A DNA stretch of 64,000 nt from Clostridia bacterium (GCA_017410325.1 JAFQRA010000019.1:50519-114518); one strand, 5' to 3'. Numbered from the stretch's first letter, positions 51,131 to 60,727 are shown. Program-made: numbers and translations. The notes: generated by a model from the sequence alone, not told the origin.

Positions 51131-52224
51131 TATGCCTCGGCTCCTTTCTGTGAAACGCTTACTTTCTCACGGTATTTGAGGGTTTCGGGCACATAACCCA
51201 GAACCTTTACACTCTTTCCCTGTGAAATGTATTCTTCTGCCAGCTTTGCGATTGTGGCAGGTGAATCGTTTTCGGTGTAATGAATAAGCACGTCAACATC
51301 GTATTCACGGCTGTGCTTATCGTAAAGCTCCAGCAAATCAACATAAACGGCAAAGCCTATAGCCTGACAGCTTTTGCCGAGCTTCTGGAGGAGATTGTCG
51401 TATCTGCCGCCGCTGAGCACGCTGAACGGAACATCCCTGACGTAGCCTCTGTAAATAATGCCGTTGTAGTAGCTCATATCGTTGACAATGGAGAAATCAA
51501 GGTTAATGTGCTCACCCTCGCCCATTGCACTGAGCACGGAATAAAGCTCTTCCATTTCTTTAACGGAGTCTGACATTTTTGCGTTAACCGCAAGAGCCTT
51601 GATTTTCGGCAGAGTTTCTTCAAAGCTGCCGTACGTCTCGCAGAGCGATACTATTTTTTCACTCATTTCCTTTTCTACGCCGTATTGCTCACAGCAGTAG
51701 CGCATTTCGTGGGTATCCTTTTTACCGAGGAAGCCGAGCAGCTTTTCCTGCTGAACATCGCTTAAACCTGCCTGCTCAAACAGACCCGAAATAAAGCCCA
51801 TATGAGATACATCGAGAATATAGCTTTCGCTGATAAGCCTGAGGCTCCTGGCGGCAAGAAGCACAGCCTCCGCCATTGTGTAAGAATCGATTTCACCGAT
51901 ATACTCAAGACCGAGCTGTGTGATTTCCTTATACTCCTTTGTGTCCTTTGAGGCTCTGTAAACGTTTTCCTTGTAGTAGAGCTTCTGAGGCTGGGCAGGA
52001 TTTGCGTTCTTTGCAATTGACAGAGTAATATCGGGCTTTAAAGCATAGAGCTTGCCGTGAAGGTCGGTAAAGGTTATGATATTCTCCGTCTGCAGGAATT
52101 TTTTATATTCAAGGTAGAGGTCGTATTCCTCAAACTTGCTCATTTTAAAGCGCTTATAGCCGTACTGCTCATAGAGCATACGCAGGTTATAAAGCACGGT
52201 TTCGTTTTTGTTGAAGGCTTCCAT
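51130..52224 (-). CDS. hisZ: ATP phosphoribosyltransferase regulatory subunit HisZ
   Basis: 364 residues, a class II HisRS paralogue without synthetase function. PDITLSIAKNA, LYYKENVYRA and YYNGIIYRGYV correspond to HisRS motifs. It pairs with short HisG and senses histidine. GGAG precedes the ATG. Only 29 bases separate it from the sialidase-like gene upstream and no promoter is visible there. Confidence 0.93.
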   Translation of the reverse strand: MEAFNKNETVLYNLRMLYEQYGYKRFKMSKFEEYDLYLEYKKFLQTENIITFTDLHGKLYALKPDITLSIAKNANPAQPQKLYYKENVYRASKDTKEYKEITQLGLEYIGEIDSYTMAEAVLLAARSLRLISESYILDVSHMGFISGLFEQAGLSDVQQEKLLGFLGKKDTHEMRYCCEQYGVEKEMSEKIVSLCETYGSFEETLPKIKALAVNAKMSDSVKEMEELYSVLSAMGEGEHINLDFSIVNDMSYYNGIIYRGYVRDVPFSVLSGGRYDNLLQKLGKSCQAIGFAVYVDLLELYDKHSREYDVDVLIHYTENDSPATIAKLAEEYISQGKSVKVLGYVPETLKYREKVSVSQKGAEA

Positions 52225-52253
52225 AGTTGACTCCTGTGGGAACTGATTTTAAA

Positions 52254-53489
52254 TTAAAGTAACTTGTCGGTATCCGCAAGACGGATACGCTTTGAAACAA
52301 TATATGTATGCCGTTTTTCGTCTGCGGTAAAAATACCGTAGGTTGAGGTGACAAAAGTACCGTCGGGCAGTACCACGTTACCGCAGTAGCCGCAGTCACC
52401 GTTTGCAACGATATCGGGCTCGTTCTGGTATTTGAGATAGGTGTGAGCAAGCTTTATTCTGTACTGCCCTTCCCTGCCGTTTTTAAGGTCATCGTAAGTG
52501 CCGACCCAGGCTATCCAGCCCTCGCTGTACCAGCCACGGCCTTTATGACCCTTTTCGATATACACCTTGTTCTTTTCGGGGCAGCGCTCAATTGAACGGA
52601 AGGTTATAATCAGCCTGCCGTCGGGCAGATAGTCTGCCTTATGTCTTTCGCCGTTAAGTGCGGCAGGAAGCTCGACGGGCTCTGACCAGGTTTTGCCCTC
52701 GTCCTTTGAAAAGCTGATGAAGGAATTTACCTTTTTTGTGTTGCTTCGGGTGAGGATGCATATTTCGTCACCCTTGCCCATATCGGAGCGTATGCACTCA
52801 ACCTCGCACATATTGCTGCCCTTTTCCATTTTACGGTAGCAGGCAAAATACTTTTCCGGCTTGCTCCACTGCATTTCGCCGTTTTTGTCGAAGGTAAGGA
52901 TTGTTTTGTAATTGTGGAACTTTCTGTCGTGGAACAAAGCCATCCACTTATCAACAAACTCACCGTTTTCCTTAAGCCTTGTGAGAGATGCCATTGCAAC
53001 GATAGTGTTCATACCCTTATAGAAGAGCTTGAACTCGCTCCAGGTTTCACCCTCGTCGCAGGAAATTGAGCAGTTGAAGCCGCCCGTTGTGGGCTCTGTG
53101 CCCCACTTGGGGTTACCGCAGATAAGTATGAGCTTATCGGGTGTATTAGGGTCTTTGAATTCAAGGCGGTAAACCGTGGGAGTTTCACGGGAGCCCTCCC
53201 AGGATTTCGGCGGGTTTTCAATTCCGTTTACATAAGTGACACCGCCATCCTTGCTGCGGCGTGAAAGCGCTGCACCCTTGCCGTGACCCTTGGGGAAGAA
53301 GGTGAGAATATCGCCGTTTTTGAGCAGTACCGAATCGGGATGACCTAAATAGCCCTCACCGTAATCGACAACGCTCTGCTCGTATAAGTATTTAAGCTCC
53401 TCGGGTGTATTTTCGGGGCAGACAGACAAATCAATCTGCTTTATCGAATAGTTACTGCCCTTGCTCTTAATTTTTGAAAACAAACTCAT
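52254..53489 (-). CDS. Sialidase-like BNR/Asp-box protein inside the met-his operon
   Basis: 411 residues of six-bladed beta-propeller type. Two clear Asp boxes, SCDEGETWSEF near residue 146 and SKDEGKTWSEP near 263, with further blade-like repeats such as YLPDGRLIITFRS. The N-terminal HPDSVLLKNGDILTFFPKGHGKG and REtP segment resemble exo-alpha-sialidases. There is no signal peptide, so it should be cytoplasmic, unlike most secreted sialidases. Its ATG overlaps the metH stop (ATGA), implying coupled translation. Substrate unknown, and a role in methionine or histidine synthesis is not obvious. Confidence 0.8.
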   Translation of the reverse strand: MSLFSKIKSKGSNYSIKQIDLSVCPENTPEELKYLYEQSVVDYGEGYLGHPDSVLLKNGDILTFFPKGHGKGAALSRRSKDGGVTYVNGIENPPKSWEGSRETPTVYRLEFKDPNTPDKLILICGNPKWGTEPTTGGFNCSISCDEGETWSEFKLFYKGMNTIVAMASLTRLKENGEFVDKWMALFHDRKFHNYKTILTFDKNGEMQWSKPEKYFACYRKMEKGSNMCEVECIRSDMGKGDEICILTRSNTKKVNSFISFSKDEGKTWSEPVELPAALNGERHKADYLPDGRLIITFRSIERCPEKNKVYIEKGHKGRGWYSEGWIAWVGTYDDLKNGREGQYRIKLAHTYLKYQNEPDIVANGDCGYCGNVVLPDGTFVTSTYGIFTADEKRHTYIVSKRIRLADTDKLL

Positions 53490-55879
53490 TTAAGATAAAC
53501 CTCCTCAAAAAGTTTTTCGGCGCACCTTACGGACGCCATTGCGTCTTTACAGTAGAAATCAGCACCTATCTGCTCGGAATATTCTTGGGTGAGCACTGCA
53601 CCGCCGACCATAACCTTACAGCTGTGCTCTTTGCGCAAAAGTGCAATGGTATCTGCCATATTGGGCACCGTTGTAGTCATAAGAGCGCTTAAGCCCACAA
53701 GCTTAACATTGCTTTCCTTTGCGGTTTTTACAATTTCCTCTGCGGGAACATCCCTGCCGAGGTCGATTATTTCATAGCCGTAGTTTTCAAGAAGCACCTT
53801 GACTATGTTTTTGCCGATATCGTGAATGTCACCCTTGACAGTGGCAAGTATGATTTTACCCTTTTTCTGTGTTGAGCCTTCGGAAGAAAGCCGCTTTTTT
53901 ATAACGTCAAACGCTGACGATGCCGCAGCAGCGGCAAGCAGAAGCTGGGGCAGGAAAAGGCGCTTGCTTTCAAACTGAACGCCAACCTCGTCAAGAGCAG
54001 GTATCAGGTAACCGTCGATTATTTCAACGGGCTGTTTTTCTTTGAGCAGTCTTTCCGTTTCCTCTGACGCTTTTTCGCTCATACCCTTGATAACGGCGGT
54101 TTTAAGGTCATCAACCGACTGAACGGCCGGTTTCTGAACAGGTTTTACTTCGGACTGAACATTATTAACGGGATTATTTGCGATATATTCAAGACAGCCC
54201 TTATCGTAAGCATAGAGGGCATTGTACGAATAATACGCATCCATCATAGCCGCATTTAGCGGATTGACTATGCCTGCACTGAGTCCCTTCTGCATTGCGA
54301 GAGTGAAGAATGCGGAATTGATTTTTTCTCTGTTGGGAAGACCAAAGGAGATATTCGAAACACCGAGCACGGTATGAACACCGAGAGTGTTTTTTATATA
54401 GTCAAGAGAATCAAGCGTTGGCAATGCGCCGACATCGCTCGTGCTGATTGTCATTGTAAGGGGGTCAATAATTATATCGGACTTATCTATTCCGTATTCC
54501 GACGCACGGCTGATTATTCGCTCTGCGATTCGGATTCTGCCCTGAGCCGTTTCGGGAATCCCCTTTTCGTCAAGAGTAAGACCGACAACCATTGCACCGT
54601 ATTTGGCCGCAAGAGGAAGAACGGAACCGAGCGATTCTTCCGAGCCGTTTACGGAATTTATAAGCGGCTTGCCGACATAGGCACGAAGAGCCTTTTCGAG
54701 AGCGGCAACGTTTGCGGTATCTATCTGCAGGGGCAAATCGGTAACCTGCGAAACCTTTTCAACAGCCGCTTCAAGCACGTCAGCCTCGTCTATTTCGGAT
54801 ATACCGACGTTTACGTCAAGAATATCGGCACCCGCATTTTCCTGATTGACAGCCTCGGTACAAAGGTATTCGAGGTTGTTTTCCTTCAGTGCGGTCTTAA
54901 GCTTGGGCTTACCCGTGGGGTTTATCCGCTCACCGATAAGCACGGTTTTATCGCCGAAAAAAACGGTTTTTGCACGGGAGGATACAAAGCTCTTTCTGCC
55001 CGAAACGTCGGGTCTTGCAACGGACATACCGCCGCAAAGACTGACAACCGCTTCAATGTGGGCAGGCGTAGTACCGCAGCAGCCGCCAACAGCGGAGCAA
55101 CCCATTTCAACGAGCTTCTTTGCACTTGCGGCAAAGGACTTTGGGCTGACGTCGTATCTTGCAACGCCGTCAACAACCACGGGCATACCCGCATTTGAAT
55201 TTATAAGAACGGGAAGCTTTGTAAATTCGAGCAGCTCAGGTGCAAACTCCAGCATTTTATCGGGGCCGAAGCCGCAGTTGATACCCACACCGTCAGCACC
55301 GAGGCTTTCGATAAGAGCGGCGGCTGTAACGATATCAGCCCCCGTCATAAGCCTGCCGTTTTCGTCAACCGTAAAGGTAACAACAACAGGCAGTGAGGAA
55401 TTCTCTTTTACCGCCAATACGGCGGCTTTGATTTCGGCAGTGTCGGTCATTGTTTCGATAAGCACAAAATCCGCACCTGCCGCTTCACCTGCTTTAACGG
55501 CTTTTGCAAAGCCCTCGTAAGCCTTTTCAAAGGAGAGCTCACCCAGAGGCTCAAGAAGTTCGCCCGTAGCGGTCATATCAAATGCAACGAGTGCATCCTT
55601 TCCGCTTTGGGCAACGGCTTGCTTGGCAATTCTGACACCGCTTGCGGCAATTTCTTCAGTTGAATAATCTCCGCCCACTGCGGAAGAAAAGGTATTTGCG
55701 GTAATTATATTACAGCCTGCCTCAAGATAGGCAAGATGAACGCTTTTGACCTTTTCGGGCTGTTCGACACTCCAGTAATCTGCCCTTTTGCCTACAGGCA
55801 GACCAAGTGACTGCAGCATTGTGCCCATGGCACCGTCGCAGAAAAGAAGCTTTTTGCCGAAAACTTCGCTGAAATTCAT
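53486..55879 (-). CDS. metH: Cobalamin-dependent methionine synthase, without reactivation domain
   Basis: 797 residues from the ATG at 55877-55879 with GAGGAA upstream. Domains in order: homocysteine methyltransferase with zinc cysteines (GINCGFGPD and GGCCGTTP near residue 266); pterin-binding domain (VLIGERINPTGKPKL to about 565); helical cobalamin cap; and the B12 Rossmann domain with GDIHDIGKN near 684-692. The C-terminal SAM-binding activation domain of E. coli MetH (about 330 residues) is missing, as in many Firmicutes, so a separate reactivator is expected. metF precedes it by 11 bases. Confidence 0.94.
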   Translation of the reverse strand: MNFSEVFGKKLLFCDGAMGTMLQSLGLPVGKRADYWSVEQPEKVKSVHLAYLEAGCNIITANTFSSAVGGDYSTEEIAASGVRIAKQAVAQSGKDALVAFDMTATGELLEPLGELSFEKAYEGFAKAVKAGEAAGADFVLIETMTDTAEIKAAVLAVKENSSLPVVVTFTVDENGRLMTGADIVTAAALIESLGADGVGINCGFGPDKMLEFAPELLEFTKLPVLINSNAGMPVVVDGVARYDVSPKSFAASAKKLVEMGCSAVGGCCGTTPAHIEAVVSLCGGMSVARPDVSGRKSFVSSRAKTVFFGDKTVLIGERINPTGKPKLKTALKENNLEYLCTEAVNQENAGADILDVNVGISEIDEADVLEAAVEKVSQVTDLPLQIDTANVAALEKALRAYVGKPLINSVNGSEESLGSVLPLAAKYGAMVVGLTLDEKGIPETAQGRIRIAERIISRASEYGIDKSDIIIDPLTMTISTSDVGALPTLDSLDYIKNTLGVHTVLGVSNISFGLPNREKINSAFFTLAMQKGLSAGIVNPLNAAMMDAYYSYNALYAYDKGCLEYIANNPVNNVQSEVKPVQKPAVQSVDDLKTAVIKGMSEKASEETERLLKEKQPVEIIDGYLIPALDEVGVQFESKRLFLPQLLLAAAAASSAFDVIKKRLSSEGSTQKKGKIILATVKGDIHDIGKNIVKVLLENYGYEIIDLGRDVPAEEIVKTAKESNVKLVGLSALMTTTVPNMADTIALLRKEHSCKVMVGGAVLTQEYSEQIGADFYCKDAMASVRCAEKLFEEVYLK

Positions 55880-55890
55880 TGCCCGTTTCC

Positions 55891-56748
55891 TCACTTTCCG
55901 ATAATATCAGAGAGATTTGTCATAATACTTTCAGCCACGTCGGGCTTGTTCATAGTGTAAATATGTATGTTATTGACACCGCTTGCTATAAGGTCGATAA
56001 TCTGGTCGGTTGCGTAAGCTATACCTGCCTGCTTCATTGCCGCAGGGTCAGAGGCAAACTTGTCCGCAACGGCTCTGAAACGAAGCGGAATGCCCGAACC
56101 CGAAAGAGATATTATTCTGTCAAGCTGTGCGCTGTTTGTAACGGGCATAATACCCGCTACAACGGGCACGTTTATTCCCGAAGCCAAAAGACGGTACATA
56201 AACTTATAAAAAACATTATTGTCAAAAAACATCTGTGTGGTAAAGAACTCACAGCCGCTTTCAGCCTTTATTTTAAGTCCGTCGAGGTCGCAGGCAAGGC
56301 TCGGTGATTCGGGATGGCACTCCGGATAGCAGGCTCCGCCAATACAGAAATCGCCGTGCTTTTTTATAAGCGAAATAAGGTCGCTTGCGTGGGCAAAGGC
56401 ACCGGGCACGGAAAGCTCGCCCTTATCGCCTCTGAGCGCAAGTATATTTTCAATGTTGTTTGCCTTAAGGGTTTCAATAATAGTGAGCAGTTTTTCCTCG
56501 CTCGTTGAAAGGCAGGTAAGGTGTGCAAGAGCGGTTACACCGCAAGCCTCAACCTCACGGCTTAAATCGACGGTGTATTCGCTTGTGCCGCCGCCCGCAC
56601 CGTAAGTAACACTCATAAACGAAGGCTTGAGAGCGGCAATTTCACGCACAACCTGTTTTGCACCCGAAAGCTTATCCCAGGCTTTCGGCGGAAAAAGCTC
56701 GCAGGAAACGTTTACCTTACCGTTACCCAGTATATCGACAACCTTCAC
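55891..56748 (-). CDS. metF: Methylenetetrahydrofolate reductase
   Basis: 285 residues of the FAD/TIM-barrel MetF family: VSCELFPPKAWDKL, FMSVTYGAGGG, ALAHLTCLSTSEEKL, LALRGDKG and TQMFFDNNVFYKF are recognisable. It makes 5-methyl-THF, the methyl donor for MetH. First gene of the met-his run; its promoter is at 56786-56814. The divergent ABC exporter genes start on the other side. Confidence 0.94.
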   Translation of the reverse strand: MKVVDILGNGKVNVSCELFPPKAWDKLSGAKQVVREIAALKPSFMSVTYGAGGGTSEYTVDLSREVEACGVTALAHLTCLSTSEEKLLTIIETLKANNIENILALRGDKGELSVPGAFAHASDLISLIKKHGDFCIGGACYPECHPESPSLACDLDGLKIKAESGCEFFTTQMFFDNNVFYKFMYRLLASGINVPVVAGIMPVTNSAQLDRIISLSGSGIPLRFRAVADKFASDPAAMKQAGIAYATDQIIDLIASGVNNIHIYTMNKPDVAESIMTNLSDIIGK

Positions 56749-56785
56749 AAAAACACCGCCTCAACATAATTAATAAATATATTAT

Positions 56786-56814
56786 AATATAACACACTAC
56801 CTTGCGATATGCAA
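56786..56814 (-). promoter_or_regulatory. Candidate promoter of the met-his operon
   Basis: Minus strand TTGCAT, 17 bases, TATATT, about 37 bases before the metF start. No S-box (SAM) or cobalamin riboswitch is recognised in the short leader. Confidence 0.6.
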
Positions 56815-56958
56815 ACAAAATTTAAAGATTTTGTCACTTTCGTCATTCGGTAAAATATAAGCCTTATCGGAACAGAAAATATGTATACTTTGCTGTGTTA
56901 AAGTGATAATACGCTAAAGCAAACGCTTTTGAGTTTACAAAAAGTTTACAATTACACA

Positions 56959-56987
56959 TTGCAGATAACCGATATTTATATTAAAAT
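56959..56987 (+). promoter_or_regulatory. Candidate promoter of the ABC exporter operon
   Basis: TTGCAG, 17 bases, TAAAAT, about 42 bases before the ATG. Two copies of GTTTACAA lie upstream near 56934 and 56945. The rest of the gap between metF and this gene holds no ORF or RNA that I recognise. Confidence 0.5.
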
Positions 56988-57029
56988 GTTATTTGTATAA
57001 TTTTGCTTAAATAGAATAAAGGAGGACAA

Positions 57030-58769
57030 ATGAAGAAGGTTATAGTTTATTTGAAGTACGCCGCAGGCTACCTTGCACTGAGCGTAATTTTCCTTATTGT
57101 ACAGGCATTGTCAGAGCTTATTCTGCCGAGTATGATGAGCGAAATTGTTGACATCGGCGTTATAGGTATGAGCGGCAAGGACGGTCAGATGCAGTACATT
57201 CTGACACAGGGCCTCAAAATGCTTGCCGTTGCGCTGCTGTGCGTATTTGCCGCAATCGGTGTAAACTTCTTTTCATCGAAGGCGTCTTCCATAATTTCCA
57301 AAAGAATGAGGCACGATGTTTTCAAGCGCGTTACATCGTTTTCCAACACGGAATTCGACAAATTCTCCACAGCTTCGCTTATAACCAGAACGACAAACGA
57401 CATCCAGCAGGTACAGCAGATGCTAAGCGGCGGTGTAAGAATGCTCTGCTTTGCGCCGATTATGGGCGTAGGCAGTATTACGCTTGCGCTTATGAAGAGT
57501 ACGTCAATGAGCTGGATTCTTGCTGTTGCCGTGGGCACTCTGCTGATGCTTATTGTAATAGGCTTTTCCGCCGCACTTCCGAAAATCAAGATTATTCAGT
57601 CATTAATTGACAGGCTCAACCTTGTCAGCCGTGAAAACCTTTCGGGTATGATGGTTATACGCGCTTTCGGCAACGAGCTGCACGAGGAAAAGAGGTTTGA
57701 AGGAGCTAACAACAACCTTCGCAAAACCAACCTTTTCATTCAGCGCGTTATTTCACTGCTTCAGCCGTTTATGATGATAATTATGAATTTCACGCAGATT
57801 GCGATTGTGTGGCTGGGCTCAAAGGCAATTATCGACAGCACGCTTGAAATCGGCGATATGATGGCTTATATTCAGTACGCGATGCACGTTATTATGTCGT
57901 TCCTTTTCATTTCGATGATATTCATCAACATTCCCCGTGCAATGGTTTCAATCAACCGTGTAGGCGCAATTCTTGAAACCGAGCCTTCAATCAACAACGC
58001 CGAAAATGCTCTTAAGCTCAGCTCTGCAGTCGGCAGAATTGAGTTTGACAACGTTTCTTTTAAGTACAAGGATGCCGATGACTGCGTGCTCGAAAACATA
58101 AGCTTTACTGCCCTGCCCGGTCAGACGACAGCCTTTATAGGCTCAACCGGCTCGGGTAAATCAACGCTGATTAACCTTATTCCGAGGTTTTATGATGTTA
58201 CCGAGGGCTCAATCAGATTTGACGGCACGGATATACGCCAAATCGACCTGCACAGCCTGCGTGAAAACATAGGTTACGTACCGCAAAAGGGTGTCCTCTT
58301 TAAAGGCACGGTTGAAAGCAACCTTAAAATCGGCAACGAAAACGCTGATACCGACACGATAAGCTCAGCTCTTACCACCGCGCAGGCACGGTTTGTTGCC
58401 GATATGGAGGACGGGATAAATTCCGAAATCGCTCAGGGCGGCACAAACGTCAGCGGCGGTCAGCGACAAAGGCTTGCAATTGCAAGAGCACTTGTCAAAA
58501 AGTCACCCGTTTACATCTTTGACGACAGCTTCTCTGCGCTCGACCTCAAAACCGATGCCGCACTAAGAAAAGCGCTCAAAGGCTACACGAAGGATTCAAC
58601 GGTGCTCATAGTTGCACAGCGCGTGAGCACGATAATGAACGCAGAACAGATAATAGTGCTTAACGAAGGCAGAATAGTCGGCAAGGGCACGCACAGAGAA
58701 CTGCTCAAAACCTGCACACAGTACCGTGAAATTGCGGAATCTCAGCTTGCAAAGGAGGAGTTGGAATGA
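57030..58769 (+). CDS. ABC exporter half-transporter with degenerate ATP site (subunit A)
   Basis: 579 residues: six membrane helices (about 1-320) and a C-terminal ATPase. Walker A GSTGSGKST at 371-379, signature VSGGQ at 474-478, Walker B YIFDDS with Asp499 instead of the catalytic Glu, and Gln530 in VAQRVST where the switch His should be. It should therefore form the inactive site of a heterodimer with the next gene's product, like BmrC or TM287 (family knowledge). AAAGGAGG precedes its ATG. Its stop overlaps the next start by four bases. Substrate unknown; multidrug or peptide export is possible. Confidence 0.93.
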   Translation: MKKVIVYLKYAAGYLALSVIFLIVQALSELILPSMMSEIVDIGVIGMSGKDGQMQYILTQGLKMLAVALLCVFAAIGVNFFSSKASSIISKRMRHDVFKRVTSFSNTEFDKFSTASLITRTTNDIQQVQQMLSGGVRMLCFAPIMGVGSITLALMKSTSMSWILAVAVGTLLMLIVIGFSAALPKIKIIQSLIDRLNLVSRENLSGMMVIRAFGNELHEEKRFEGANNNLRKTNLFIQRVISLLQPFMMIIMNFTQIAIVWLGSKAIIDSTLEIGDMMAYIQYAMHVIMSFLFISMIFINIPRAMVSINRVGAILETEPSINNAENALKLSSAVGRIEFDNVSFKYKDADDCVLENISFTALPGQTTAFIGSTGSGKSTLINLIPRFYDVTEGSIRFDGTDIRQIDLHSLRENIGYVPQKGVLFKGTVESNLKIGNENADTDTISSALTTAQARFVADMEDGINSEIAQGGTNVSGGQRQRLAIARALVKKSPVYIFDDSFSALDLKTDAALRKALKGYTKDSTVLIVAQRVSTIMNAEQIIVLNEGRIVGKGTHRELLKTCTQYREIAESQLAKEELE

Positions 58770-60637
58770 GCAAAGAAAGAATGTCTCCTCCCCCTATGAA
58801 GCACGGCGGACGAGGCCATGGAGGATCCGGCGGCCCTCACGGCAGGCCTGTTGAAAAAGCAAAGGATTTCAAGGGCACGGTCAAAAAGCTGATTAAGCTC
58901 ATAGCTCCCTTCAAAATCAAATTTATTCTGATTGTTCTGCTTGCCGCCTGTTCCTCGCTTTTTGCGGTTATAGGACCGAAAATTCTTGCACAGGCAACTA
59001 ACGAGGTTCATTTCGGCGTTGAGCGTATGCTGGCAGGAACAGGCTCAATCGACCTTGAAAAAGTTGCTGAAATACTGATAATTCTTATTGCACTTTACCT
59101 TATCAGCGCCTCGTTCAGCTATATGCAGTCGTTCATTATGTCGGGCGTTACGACAAAGCTTTCTTATAATTTAAGAAACACGATAATGCAGAAAATCAAC
59201 CGTATTCCCCTCGGCTTCTTCCACAGCCAAAGCCAGGGCGACGTGCTGTCCCGAATCACAAACGACGTTGACACACTTGAAAATGCCCTGACACAATGCA
59301 TTACTCAGGTCGCAACAAGCGTTACGACACTCATTGGCGTACTGACAATGATGCTTATTACAAGCCCGCTTATGACACTGATTATAGTAATAACCGTACC
59401 GTTTTCAATGGTAATTGTCAGAAACGTCGTCAAGCTTTCACAGCCCCATTTCCGCAAGCAGCAGAAATTCCTCGGTGCGGTGAACGGACACATTGAAGAA
59501 ATGTACGGCGGACACCTCGTGCTTAAAGCCTTCAACGGTGAAAAAAGAGCAATGGAGGAATTTGACGAGCTCAACGAACAGCTTGCCGAAAACGCAAGAA
59601 AAGCCGAATTCCTTTCGGGTCTTATGATGCCGCTTATGGGCTTTATAGGCAACTTAGGATACGTTGTTGTTTGTATCGTCGGTGCTGTTATGGCTTCGGG
59701 CGGAACGCTTTATATCGGCGATATTCAAGCATTTATCCAGTATGTAAGAACGTTTAATCAACCAATTAACCAGCTTGCAAACATCTCCTCGCAGATGCAG
59801 AGAATGGCCGCCGCCGCAGAAAGAGTTTTTGAGTTTCTTGACGTAGCCGAGGAGGATGATTCCAAGGCAACGCTCAAGCTTTCGGACGTTGAAATTGAAG
59901 GCAACATTACCTTTGACCACGTAAAATTCGGTTACGAGGGCACTGACAAAATTGTTATCAACGATTTCTCCGCCAAGGTAAAAAGCGGCCAGAAAATTGC
60001 AATTGTCGGCCCGACGGGTGCAGGCAAGACCACGATGGTCAAGCTGATAATGCGCTTCCACGAGCTGACGGACGGCAGAATTCTCATTGACGGACACGAC
60101 CTTACGGACTTTGACAGACACGACCTGAGGCAGGAAATTGCAATGGTGCTTCAGGACACCTGGCTTTACAGCGGAACGATTATGGAAAACATCCGCTACG
60201 GCAAGCTTAACGCAACCGACGAAGAGGTTATAAAGGCCGCAAAAACGGCTCAGGTTGACCACTTTGTGCGCACCCTGCCCGAAGGCTATCATATGATGAT
60301 GAATGAGGAAACAACCAATATTTCGCAGGGTCAGAAGCAGTTGCTCACAATTGCAAGAGCCATTCTTGCAGACCCGAAGATACTCATTCTTGACGAAGCG
60401 ACAAGCTCGGTTGACACGAGAACGGAAATCCTTATTCAGAAGGCAATGGATAACCTTATGAAGGGCAGAACGAGCTTCATTATTGCTCACAGACTTTCCA
60501 CAATACGCAATGCCGACCTTATACTCTGTATGAACAACGGCGATATTGTTGAACAGGGCAGCCACGAAGAACTCATGGCACTTGGCGGATTTTACGCAAA
60601 CCTTTACAACAGCCAGTTTGAAAAAACCAACTCATAA
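58766..60637 (+). CDS. ABC exporter half-transporter with canonical ATP site (subunit B)
   Basis: 623 residues. A Gly/His/Arg-rich soluble N-terminal extension of about 35 residues (MKHGGRGHGGSGGPHGRP) precedes six membrane helices and the ATPase. Walker A GPTGAGKTT at 415-423, signature ISQGQ at 519-523, catalytic Glu544 in LILDEATSS and switch His575 in IAHRLST. It provides the active hydrolysis machinery of the heterodimer with the upstream gene. The His-rich start might bind metal, an inference only. Confidence 0.93.
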   Translation: MSKERMSPPPMKHGGRGHGGSGGPHGRPVEKAKDFKGTVKKLIKLIAPFKIKFILIVLLAACSSLFAVIGPKILAQATNEVHFGVERMLAGTGSIDLEKVAEILIILIALYLISASFSYMQSFIMSGVTTKLSYNLRNTIMQKINRIPLGFFHSQSQGDVLSRITNDVDTLENALTQCITQVATSVTTLIGVLTMMLITSPLMTLIIVITVPFSMVIVRNVVKLSQPHFRKQQKFLGAVNGHIEEMYGGHLVLKAFNGEKRAMEEFDELNEQLAENARKAEFLSGLMMPLMGFIGNLGYVVVCIVGAVMASGGTLYIGDIQAFIQYVRTFNQPINQLANISSQMQRMAAAAERVFEFLDVAEEDDSKATLKLSDVEIEGNITFDHVKFGYEGTDKIVINDFSAKVKSGQKIAIVGPTGAGKTTMVKLIMRFHELTDGRILIDGHDLTDFDRHDLRQEIAMVLQDTWLYSGTIMENIRYGKLNATDEEVIKAAKTAQVDHFVRTLPEGYHMMMNEETTNISQGQKQLLTIARAILADPKILILDEATSSVDTRTEILIQKAMDNLMKGRTSFIIAHRLSTIRNADLILCMNNGDIVEQGSHEELMALGGFYANLYNSQFEKTNS

Positions 60638-60654
60638 ACAGTAAACAAAACAGA

Positions 60655-60688
60655 ACGTCCGAAGCAGAAAAGAAACTGCTTCGGACGT
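60655..60688. terminator. Bidirectional terminator between the ABC exporter and hppA
   Basis: ACGTCCGAAGCAG / CTGCTTCGGACGT, perfect 13-base stem with an 8-base loop, TTTTT on the plus strand. It serves convergent genes. Confidence 0.88.
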
Positions 60689-60727
60689 TTTTGGATAAAA
60701 CTTTAAAACAAACTCAGTTTTTTAAAA

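Noticed and set aside
52225-52253. T-box or attenuator before hisZ
   Set aside because: The gap is only 29 bases and holds a ribosome site and no hairpin.
54374-55198. 274-codon plus-strand frame
   Set aside because: Shadow of metH, whose domains are complete on the other strand.
56749-57029. SAM (S-box) or cobalamin riboswitch before metF-metH
   Set aside because: Looked for the conserved S-box and B12-box sequences; none found in the short metF leader.
59654-60565. 303-codon minus-strand frame
   Set aside because: Antisense of the ABC exporter ATPase domain with all ATPase motifs on the plus strand.
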